A DNA stretch of 64,000 nt, from the NCBI GenBank assembly GCA_030704615.1, contig CM060731.1:83186756-83250755 (forward strand). The letters run 5' to 3'. The notes under the pieces were generated by a model. That model was not told the DNA's origin. It saw only the letters and a list, made by a program, of their open reading frames with translations, and did not search any database. The stretch's first letter is position 1; each line of letters starts with the position of its first letter. Below are positions 9,591-17,275 of the stretch, one piece after another. This stretch comes from Takakia lepidozioides. Taxonomy: Eukaryota; Streptophyta; Takakiopsida; Takakiales; Takakiaceae. The translations under genes were made by a program, and so were the position numbers.

Positions 9591-12166
9591 GATTCAACCC
9601 GGTGGTGGAGTTCTTCCAGGAGTTGCGGAGGAACTACCAAGGTGTACGGACAGAGAAGCTGCGAAGTTTGCAAGACTTCCAGCGCAAACCCAGTGAGAGC
9701 CTGCGAGAGGCGTACACTCGTATGAGGCGCTTGATAAGTGTGACCCAAGGGGTTACTGAAGCTCAGGCAATCCAGTTTTGGTATGGAATTCTGGACAAGG
9801 AGCTCAAGAGAAGGGTGCGAGATGCAACCCTGTTACAAGCAGCCCAACCCACATTAGCAGATGTGTTTCTGCTGGCTGAGCGGATTGAGCTCAACATGGT
9901 GGAGGAGCGAGTTGTTACAATTGGATTTGGTAAGGACATGCCTGTACGGGGCACAGCTGTCAGCCCACAAGCACAAGGGACTGCCCAACAGCGTGGTCAG
10001 GGGGGCAAGGTTGCCCAGCCCAAGTTCCATGGAGCTTACAGGGGACCTCAGGTGCAGAGGCCCGTGGCATCTTTTGCAGGCCAACAGCAACCAGGGGTGA
10101 TATGTTGGACATGTGGAGGACCCCATGTCAAGAGAGATTGCCCAGAGAGTGGCAGAAGGCCGGCACAAGCACAGCCTGCACAGTTGCAGTGTGGGCATTG
10201 TGGCAAGTATGGGCATGGAGATGCCCAGTGTTATGACTTGCATCCTGAGTTGCGCCCAGGCCAGTTCCAAGGGAACAATGGTGGCCGGGGGCGAGGTGGA
10301 CCAGCCCAAAGAGGACGAGGTGGTCGGGCACGAGGTGCAGGCCAAGGGCAACCTCCACATGGCCAAGGACGCGGAGGTCAGGGTGTTGACCAAGGCATGG
10401 CCAATCGGCTTCAGCAGCTAGAGCAGAGGCTCGCTGCCATGGCTATAGCTCAGGCGGTACCGGCTCCCAGGCGGGATGGTCCACCTCCTGCTCCTGAGGG
10501 AGGAGATATGGGAGGCATGGGATTCATGTGCGGAGCAGCACTACCACTAGAGCAGGTGGAGTCTGCTGCAGCCGTGACTCGAGGAGCAGCACGAGTTCCT
10601 GAGCCACGAGGTGCAGAGGTGGAGTTGGATCCACAACGTGGGGAGGCAAGCCGTCAGGCGAGGCTGCCTCAGTCATTCACCTTGGCGGAGACAGTGTCAA
10701 CGCCATCCATGGCACCTAGTTCTCGCCCGACTGTTACCGAGGCGGAGGTTACTATGCCATTGGGGAGAGCTACACGTGCAGCACTGACACCTGCTACCAA
10801 GGCTAGTGCAGCCGGTGTGTTATTGGGGGCAGCCACCTCTGTGTGTCAAGCCCCCTGTTCTCGGCGAACCATGATTGCGACGCCGGGAGTGAGACCAGCT
10901 GCAGTGTTCAGACTAGCAGCAACACTCTGCGAGAGTGGAGAGGTCACTTCATCTTCTGCGGAGTTAGTGGAAGGTGTAGTGGCAGAGGGATCCTCGGATT
11001 TGAGGGTCAAGACTGCCACGGCAGCGCCCTGGCAAGCTGCAGCTGCCAGATTGACGGAGCTGCCAGCTAGGCCAGCCTTTGAGCGCGCCATGGTGACACC
11101 TGGAGTTGTCTTGTTAGACAACCAGGGAGGCATTTTCACTTTGAGTGGACCGGCAGGCAAGAAGTACCGGCCACTGCGGGTCTTGTTGGACTCAGGAGCT
11201 CAGCCACTGATGTTGGGCAGAGCTGCTATTGCAGGTTTGGGCCTCATGGAGGCGGATATGGAGCCTTGTCCTTTCCAGATACAGACATCTCTGGGAGGAT
11301 CAGAGCAGGCTCGCGGCATGACACGGCATCAGTTGGCTATTAGACTGCAGCCGGATCATCCTGTAGATGGCTCAGTGATGCGAGCCAAGGCCATTGTGAC
11401 AGACGCGGTCTCTTACGATGTCCTCGTTGGTGGGGCAGTGTTATACCCCATGGGCTTCACCCTGGATTTCTGGGAGGAGTCAGCATCCTACAGGCCTGGA
11501 TGGCAGTCAGGGGATGGTCGCCGTGCACAGCTCCCTGTGACATTCATTGGGGGTATTGCAGCTGCTCAGCGGGGCAAGATGCCAACACTAGCCGCCTTCA
11601 CAGCTGCAGTCAGCTGGCCTGGAGAGTTGCTGGAAGGCAATGCCCATGCAGAGGATGTGCCACCTCCAGCAGAGCAGGATGACATGCATGGTACGGCGGA
11701 GTTGCCTGCCATGGTTGCTCACACTCCGTTGTGGGGTACGAGCAAGGATTTGCAGCACGCTGCTGATGGACGGGTGCAACAAGCTTGGGTAGAAGCTTTT
11801 GTACCGTCAGGAGAGGAGGAGAGTGCGGTGATTGTACCAGGGCCACCTCAGTTGTCGCCATTGGACACCACACCTCTTGTGTGGCAGCGACCGGATGAAG
11901 GCATATGCCTTCTGGACTTATTTGGCGGGATCAGCACTGGATTGGCTGCAGTGCTGCAGGCAGGTGTACGAGTTCGACGTTACCTGTATGTGGAGAGGGA
12001 TGAGACTGCACGACGCGTCTCACTGCGCCATGTTGCTCAGATGGTGCAGCAGCACCCTGAGTTGTTGCCGGTGTCTGCAGTTCGTGGATATCAACAAGCC
12101 TTGCCAGCAGACATTGCGTTGCTGGGGGCGCAGGATTTGGAGCGGTTGGCTCCATTGATCTGGTAG
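9584..12166 (+). CDS. gypsy-MT gag-protease-methyltransferase N-terminal segment
   Basis: This 860-codon open segment has no in-frame ATG at its start and is the continuation of gag. Residues about 1-110 are a retrotransposon gag domain (RRNYQGVRTEKLRSLQDFQR, ESLREAYTRMRRL). Two zinc knuckles follow: CWTCGGPHVKRDC (about 174-186) and CGHCGKYGHGDAQC (about 203-216). Then comes an RG-rich stretch, an Ala-rich linker, an aspartic protease with LLDSGAQ (about 533) and partner strand VSYDVLVGG. From about residue 770 the start of a cytosine methyltransferase appears: motif I LLDLFGGIS and a motif II-like YVERDE. It ends at a TAG at 12164-12166, but the methyltransferase continues in the -1 frame. 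Confidence 0.85.
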   Translation: MPRFNPVVEFFQELRRNYQGVRTEKLRSLQDFQRKPSESLREAYTRMRRLISVTQGVTEAQAIQFWYGILDKELKRRVRDATLLQAAQPTLADVFLLAERIELNMVEERVVTIGFGKDMPVRGTAVSPQAQGTAQQRGQGGKVAQPKFHGAYRGPQVQRPVASFAGQQQPGVICWTCGGPHVKRDCPESGRRPAQAQPAQLQCGHCGKYGHGDAQCYDLHPELRPGQFQGNNGGRGRGGPAQRGRGGRARGAGQGQPPHGQGRGGQGVDQGMANRLQQLEQRLAAMAIAQAVPAPRRDGPPPAPEGGDMGGMGFMCGAALPLEQVESAAAVTRGAARVPEPRGAEVELDPQRGEASRQARLPQSFTLAETVSTPSMAPSSRPTVTEAEVTMPLGRATRAALTPATKASAAGVLLGAATSVCQAPCSRRTMIATPGVRPAAVFRLAATLCESGEVTSSSAELVEGVVAEGSSDLRVKTATAAPWQAAAARLTELPARPAFERAMVTPGVVLLDNQGGIFTLSGPAGKKYRPLRVLLDSGAQPLMLGRAAIAGLGLMEADMEPCPFQIQTSLGGSEQARGMTRHQLAIRLQPDHPVDGSVMRAKAIVTDAVSYDVLVGGAVLYPMGFTLDFWEESASYRPGWQSGDGRRAQLPVTFIGGIAAAQRGKMPTLAAFTAAVSWPGELLEGNAHAEDVPPPAEQDDMHGTAELPAMVAHTPLWGTSKDLQHAADGRVQQAWVEAFVPSGEEESAVIVPGPPQLSPLDTTPLVWQRPDEGICLLDLFGGISTGLAAVLQAGVRVRRYLYVERDETARRVSLRHVAQMVQQHPELLPVSAVRGYQQALPADIALLGAQDLERLAPLIW

Positions 12167-13149
12167 TGGCAGGTTGGCCCTGCCAAGGGCATTCATCAGC
12201 CGGGCATGGCAATGGATTGCGAGACTCGAGGACGGGTCTGTTTTGGGAGATGGTGCGGATTTTGCGCCACTTGCAGCTTCATCAAGCTGTATCTCCGGCA
12301 TACATCTTGGAGAATGTGCCACTGATGGGTGATTCTCGGGCCAGGGTGATGGCCAGTGTGCATCAAGTCCGGTCGTGGCTTGGGTCAGCAGTATTGCTGG
12401 ATGCAGCTGCAGTGGGGTCACGGGCTCATCGTCCACGACTATGGTGGACTAACTTGATGCCACCCGCACTGCTCAAGCGTGCATTTGATGGGGTGCAGCG
12501 GCCAGCACACCTCACCGTGGATGGCATTTTGGACACAGGAAGGCAGTCTCAACGTGTGAGACACGATGACCGTTCGCCTTTGGCAGTGGTCAACAGGGTG
12601 GGTCAACCACGAGCAGCATTACCTACACTGCTCAGCTTCCCAGGATCCCATGCTTTTCGGGATGGTGGACCTGGCCTCCTGTGGGATGCTCAGTTGCAGC
12701 AGTTAGTGGAGCCTAATGCCGACGAGCGAGAGCGGGCTATGGGGTTTTCCACTGGGACCACGGCGGTGCCTTCTCTTTCTGAGGCATCACGTCGTCAGGT
12801 GTTGGGGCAAGCAATGGATCTCAATTGCTTGACCTGGATTGTCAGCTTGGCTATGGCTGAGCAACGTAGAGTGCGGAGTGCACTTCCCTTGATGGTCTCT
12901 CTGCCTACCGAGACGGTACAGGCAGCGAGTGGGGGCGAGCCGGTGAGGACCACGAGGTGTAGACATCCATGGCACATGTGGGAGGTGCTCGAGGTTCAGA
13001 GGGAGTTGGCAGCGAAGGCAGCTGTGATGGATGAGGTTGGGGATTCTTCTCGGGATGAGGAGGTTCTCAATGATGAGATGATGGGGCAGGATGAGGCCTT
13101 GTCATTGACTGAGCAGGAAGGGGGTACTGCTCAAGAGGTTGCAGCATAG
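12145..13149 (+). pseudogene. gypsy-MT DNMT3/DRM-type cytosine-5 methyltransferase, C-terminal segment
   Basis: In the frame of 12166-13149, read back to about 12145, the catalytic part follows: motif IV IDLVVAGWPCQGHSSAG with the Pro-Cys-Gln nucleophile loop, motif VI ILENVPLMG, motif VIII AVGSRAHRPRLWWTNL (the AHR.R form of Dnmt3/DRM enzymes), ERERAMGF, and a motif X-like RRQVLGQAMDLN. The enzyme would transfer methyl groups from S-adenosylmethionine to cytosine C5. All catalytic residues I can identify are present. The break near 12145 looks like a one-base loss; no slippery heptamer is seen. An acidic tail (about 13030-13145) leads to the RT region. Position between protease and RT is unusual for gypsy elements. 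Confidence 0.9.
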
Positions 13150-13196
13150 CAACCACGGGACGCGTCCTCTACCTCTAAGCCCACTGGACTTAAGGT

Positions 13197-14036
13197 TGCA
13201 GTTACGGAGGACAATTGGGAGCCTGATTTGGACCCATTGTCACCGGAGGAGAGAGACGACGTATACGGCGGTTCCTGAGGGCTTACAGGAATTGCTTTGC
13301 CTTCAGTTTGAAGGACTTGGGAGCACTGAAGGGTCAAGAGATCCGTATTGAGTTGGCCACTGACACGCCAATCTTTCGGAGACCCTATAGATACAGTGAC
13401 ATGGAGAGGTCTTTGATTCAGATGAGGACTCAAGATCTCTGGGAGGCAGGTTTGGTGGAGCTCTCTGGTGGAGAGTATGCTTCAGCCACAGTGATGCCAG
13501 CTAAGAAGGATGTCTATGGCAATTGGACGGAGAGACGTATGTGCGGTGATTACCGGCCTGTAAATCGTCAGACCAAGTCCGATAGGTATGCCATGCCAAC
13601 ACCAGAGGAGATCTTTGATGCCATTGGGCATTCCAAGGTCTTTAGCACGTTGGATTTACGATCCGGATATCACCAGTTGCCGATCAAGGAGGCGGATAAG
13701 CAAAAGACGGCATTCTGGGGGATCAATGAGCACGGGAAGGATTGCCTATACCAGTGGCGGTTCTTACCATTTGGGCTTAAAAACGCTCCCGCTGAGTTTC
13801 AAAGAGTCATGGACAGGATTCTAGCAGGGGTGGAGTTTGCTCGGTGCTACATAGATGACATCATCATCTTTAGTGCTACGGTGGAGGAGCATGAGAGACA
13901 CCTTCAGGGGGTATTTGAGCGCTTGAGGACGCACGGATTGAAGTTACATCCGGGCAAGTGCAAGTTTTTCCACAACCAGATTGAGTATCTGGGGTCACAT
14001 GATATATCCTGGAGGATTGGGGGTACAGCAGACTAA
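13197..14036 (+). pseudogene. gypsy-MT reverse transcriptase
   Basis: The Ty3/gypsy RT begins with a linker (WEPDLDPLSPEERDD), changes frame at about 13275, and runs on as RFLRAYRNCFAFSL and LKGQEIRIEL. The palm is well preserved: VMPAKKD, FSTLDLRSGYHQLPI (first catalytic Asp), FLPFGLKNAPAEFQRVMD, and CYIDDIIIFS (catalytic YIDD, about 13847-13876). GKCKFFHNQIEYLG marks the end of the domain. A frameshift at about 13993 separates it from the connection domain. The RT would copy the element RNA in virus-like particles. It directly follows the methyltransferase segment. Confidence 0.88.
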
Positions 14037-14650
14037 GGTAGAGTCCATTGCACAGGTTCCACGCCCCACGGATGTGAGCCGAGTTCGAGCTTTCATGGGG
14101 TTAGCAAACTATTACAGACGGTTTGTTAAGGGATTTAGTGCCATTGCAAAGGCTCTAACCAAGCTGACCAAGGTGGACCAGGAGAGTGGCAGTGGGAAGA
14201 TGAGCAAGAACAAGCTTTTCAAGAGCTCAAGGCGAGGTTGACCTCGGCGCCCATCTTGAGACGACCTATCAGGGGGCGTCCTTTTCAGCTGCATACAGAT
14301 TGGAGCATGCTGGGGCTTGGAGCGGTGCTCACACAGGTGGATGATGAGGGAAGAGAGTTCGTAGTGGCTTATGCTAGCCGCTCGAACAATGCTGCAGAGT
14401 CTAAGTATAGCTCATATGAGGGAGAATGCTTAGCTGCAGTGTGGGCCGTGGCACACTTCAGGTGCTATTATACGGCAATCTCTTCACCCTTGTCACGGAT
14501 CACCAACCACTCAAGTGGTTGATGGAGTCAGACAAGCTTACGGGGAAGCTTGCACGGTGGGCACTCATCCTTCAAGAGTATGACTTTCAGGTGGTGCATC
14601 GACCGGGTTTGGTCAATCGAAATGCAGATGGGTTGAGTCGCAATCCATGC
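13994..14650 (+). pseudogene. gypsy-MT connection and RNase H domains
   Basis: Three short frames (13981-14241, 14238-14522 and 14426 onwards) together read as a tether/RNase H region: RAFMGLANYYRRFVKGFSAI, then LTSAPILRRP, LHTDWSMLGLGAVLTQ (first RNase H acidic residue), YSSYEGECLAAVWAVAHFRC (catalytic Glu), TDHQPLKWL (catalytic Asp) and VNRNADGLSR. Frameshifts occur at about 14200 and 14475. RNase H would degrade the RNA template and process the polypurine and self-primers. Confidence 0.82.
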
Positions 14651-15984
14651 ACGAGCCAGCAGGATGACACTGGAGCTCGGTGGCATGGTGAGACGGACGA
14701 GGAGATGGTGCCCGGATGGCATGCATCTGCATTTCTGTGTATCTTGGCAGCGGAAGGCCAGGTTGGACCTACAACAGGGATGACTGTAGATCAAGTGTCT
14801 GAGGACCCTGAGGCCAGCAATGAGCAGGGTGGCGCCAAAGATATACATGAGGATTCAGTTGTGTTGGACTACCTCCGCAGTGGAGACACGGCAGCCACTA
14901 TGACTGCCAAGGAGAGGGATCGGATCCTACAACGAGCCAAGAGGTTCAGGTGGGAGGGGACACACCTGCTCCGAGTGTGGGAGGATGGTCGAGTGAGGAT
15001 TGTGCCTCACCCAACACAGCGGGCACGGTTAGTGCGGCATGCCCATGAGGAGTTGGGGCATTTTGGGGTGCGACGCACTCATAGTCTACTGCAGGGGCAG
15101 TATTGGTGGCGTGGTATGCACACAGAGGTACAATATTTGTGGCTAGGTGCATGGTGTGTGACAGGGTGCGTGCTTCATTCAACGCCCCTACTCCACAATT
15201 GCACCCTCTTCCGATCATGGGATTGGGCTACAGGTGGAGTCTTGACTTCGCAGGGCCGTTGCCACTGACCATGCGCCACAACAAGTACGTGTTGGTGATG
15301 GTGGAGCACTTCTCCAAGTGGATTGAATTGGTTCCATTGCCTGATAAGGCTAGTGAGGGAGCTGCGTATGCATTCCTGGATTGTGTGCTTAGCCGATTCG
15401 GTGCTCCAGCTGAGGTACTCACGGACCAAGGGAGAGAGTTCTTGGGGGAGTTTCAGGCTTTGTGTGACAAGGCCTTGATAGACCACCGCACCACTTCTCG
15501 GGATCATCCTGAAGCCGATGGCTTGGCAGAGAGAGTTGTTCAGACAGTAAAGAGGGGTTTGCGCAAGTATGGCTTGCAGAAGGGACACCTAGGAGATTGG
15601 GACCTTCAGTTACCCTGGTTAGCCATGGGCTACAGGTTCAGCAAGCAAGCATCACTTGCCTCCTTCTCACCATACTTTCTTCTCTTTGGCCGAGAGCCGG
15701 ATTTGCCTACATCCATTCGCAGAGAAGCTGCTACAGTTCTTAACCTTGACGATCCGGACGTGTGGGCACGTGCATGTGAGCAGCGTGCAGAGTTGTTCAA
15801 GAGAGTCATGCCTATGGCTTTCGAGAACCTTGCCATTGCACAACACCGTGATACGTTGAGGTATGCTACCATACGTGGTGGGGGCTATCGTCCTGGGGTT
15901 CGGAGATTCAACCCTGGTGACTATGTCTATCTGCAGCAGACTGCTCCTACGACCCTGGATGTGACTGCAGGACGTGTTATTTGA
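14651..15984 (+). pseudogene. gypsy-MT integrase
   Basis: The N-terminal HHCC zinc module is split by a frameshift at about 15130: HAHEELGHFGVRRTH lies in one frame and RCMVCDRVR in the next. The catalytic core has all three acidic residues of the DDE triad: WSLDFAGPL, VLTDQGREF and HPEADGLAERVVQ. This makes it a true retroviral-type integrase, not a tyrosine recombinase, which matters because of the split repeats at the element ends. The frame ends at a TGA (15982-15984) immediately before the tail that holds the PHD finger. Confidence 0.88.
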
Positions 15985-16282
15985 GGGTTCGAGAGGTCTT
16001 GCCCTCAGGCGTCTTGGTCTTGGAGGGTCGGGATGGCAATTGGAAGGACCATGTGCGTAATTGTGCGCCATGTCACCTTCCGAATGTCGATGGCAGGATT
16101 GACCCAAACCTGGCAGTGGTATCTGCAGGTTTGAGGTGCATGTTGTGTGGGTCTGCTAAAGGGGCAGCCACCATGCTGGTGTGTGTGATCGGTGCTCTAG
16201 AGGTTGGCATATGGGATGCTTGACTCCACCTCTTGAGATGGTTCCGGATGGGGATTGGTTATGTCCACATTGCATTGGATAG
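15981..16282 (+). pseudogene. Integrase tail of gypsy-MT with a PHD finger
   Basis: The frame from 15981 reads REVLPSGVLVLEGRDG, an integrase-tail-like strand region. It then starts a PHD finger with CMLC (from 16137). After a two-base slip in the GT run at 16179-16187 the rest follows: CDRC, GWHMGC, then DWLCPHC ending at 16273 and a TAG at 16280. Spacing is C-x2-C-x11-C-x2-C-x4-H-x2-C-x14-C-x2-C with the hallmark Trp before the last Cys pair. PHD fingers read histone H3 tails. In chromoviruses a chromodomain occupies this place and guides integration, so a targeting role is a reasonable inference. Confidence 0.8.
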
Positions 16283-16535
16283 TGGGGAGTGGATACAACC
16301 ATGGGAGGCTAACAAGAAACGCAAGGCCCAGCTACTAGGAGACCTTGAACACACGAGTCCTGGCTCAAGTTCACAGATTGCAAGACGGCGACTAACGATG
16401 GGGCTACTCTTGTACCCGGCCTCTTGGTTGATAGAGTTTGAGTACGATAGGGACAGTGATAGAGGACTTAGTACGGCTGTGGCTATTACTTACATCTTGT
16501 AGCTATCTGGAGGTAGGGGGACCTATCCACCAGCT

Positions 16536-16545
16536 AGGGGGGCGA
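16536..16545 (+). promoter_or_regulatory. Candidate polypurine tract
   Basis: AGGGGGGCGA lies directly before repeat block B1, where the plus-strand primer of an LTR element is expected. A second purine run (AGGTAGGGGGA, about 16511-16521) lies 15 bases upstream. This placement implies that reverse transcription defines B+A as one repeat unit. Confidence 0.6.
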
Positions 16546-16636
16546 TTGTGCAGACTACTTTATTGTGCATATATGTGTGGTGTGGTTTGGACAGCGATGT
16601 AGTTGTAGTTGTGTAGCGATATGTATGCGCACGACA
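16546..16636 (+). repeat. gypsy-MT terminal repeat, block B1
   Basis: This runs from TTGTGCAGACTACTTTATTG to GCGCACGACA. It matches 16989-17074 with one indel near the start and an extra 6-base AGTTGT unit here. It is absent from the 5' end of the element. Two bases, GC, separate it from block A2. Confidence 0.85.
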
Positions 16637-16638
16637 GC

Positions 16639-16988
16639 TGTCAAGTTAAATAAGCACAGTGTGAAAAAGCTAGAATAAAACTAGTTATTTGTATTTAACA
16701 CTTGGATTTAGGTCAAGTGTTAAATCAGGTGTCAAGTTTAGTTTGACACCTGGTTGTCTTATCTTCACGAGAGCGGCAGTCGCGCGGCTCATCTCTCTCG
16801 AGTTGAGCCTGCGCGACCGAGCTCCTGCATTGTTGAGATCTGAGTGTGCTTATGATGGGAGTGTAGGTTGTTGTGGGGTGGAGTCCCCATAGCTTGGGGT
16901 GCCCCTGGCTCGACTTCTATTTTAAAGAGTGATCTTGCGGGATTTCATATTCTTGTGTGAGAGTGTGTCCTTTACTAGTTTGTTATCA
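16639..16988 (+). repeat. gypsy-MT terminal repeat, block A2
   Basis: This is the 3' copy of block A1 (5234-5590), TGTCAAG to TTGTTATCA, with about 16 scattered small differences. The low divergence suggests a fairly recent insertion compared with the amount of frameshifting inside, unless repeat conversion has occurred. Confidence 0.85.
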
Positions 16989-17074
16989 TTGTGCTAGACT
17001 ACTTTATTGTGCATATATGTGTGGTGTGGTTTGGACAGCGATGTAGTTGTGTAGCGATATGTATGCGCACGACA
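16989..17074 (+). repeat. gypsy-MT terminal repeat, block B2
   Basis: This second B copy ends in GCGCACGACA, exactly where the interrupted LINE resumes (CTTACTACC). A2 and B2 together form a 436-bp unit with TG...CA ends and TGTC/GACA inverted termini, bounded by the 4-bp duplication. Confidence 0.85.
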
Positions 17075-17275
17075 CTTACTACCAAACGTTTAGCCCCTCT
17101 GCACTGGCTGACAGAGGTAGGATCTTGTCCCTTTGTTCCCCAAGAGAGGGGGCACAAAGAAAAACAGAGGAATAGGGGGGGTGAGTGCTACGCAAGCAGC
17201 CCAGCTGCTCAGTCAACCCCCCCCCCACCCCCCACCCCCCAACACCTTCTTTTCTTTCTTTGTTGCCCCCTTTGA
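17075..17275 (+). repeat. LINE continuation and G/C-tract inverted repeat
   Basis: The LINE interrupted at 5233 resumes here (CTTACTACCAA, then GAGAGGGGGCACAAAGA). At 17145-17270 two such ends face each other: GGGGGCACAAAGAAAAA plus a G run on the left, and a C run plus TTTCTTTGTTGCCCCC on the right. This is a head-to-head arrangement like that at 940-1135. Confidence 0.6.

Larger units (their letters stand above)
5234..17074 (+). mobile_element. Ty3/gypsy LTR retrotransposon with DNA methyltransferase and PHD finger (gypsy-MT)
   Basis: An 11.8-kb element flanked by the 4-bp duplication CTTA (5230-5233 and 17075-17078). The internal order is leader, ORF-X, gag with two CCHC knuckles, aspartic protease, DNMT3-type cytosine methyltransferase, RT (YIDD), RNase H, integrase (HHCC and D,D,E) and a PHD finger. 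RT before RNase H before integrase places it in Ty3/gypsy. The terminal repeats are not a simple pair: 5' has only block A, 3' has B-A-B. About eight frameshifts separate consecutive domains, so this copy is dead, but every domain is still readable. Related methyltransferase-bearing retrotransposons have been reported in charophytes and dinoflagellates. Confidence 0.9.

Noticed and set aside
12130-12180. Programmed -1 frameshift joining the two parts of the methyltransferase
   Set aside because: No slippery heptamer is visible at the junction, and other domain borders in the element are broken in the same way, so mutation is more likely.
5234-17074. Classification of gypsy-MT as a Ngaro/DIRS tyrosine-recombinase element because of its split repeats
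   Set aside because: The polyprotein has an HHCC zinc module and a D,D,E integrase core, and a 4-bp target duplication is present. No tyrosine recombinase was found.
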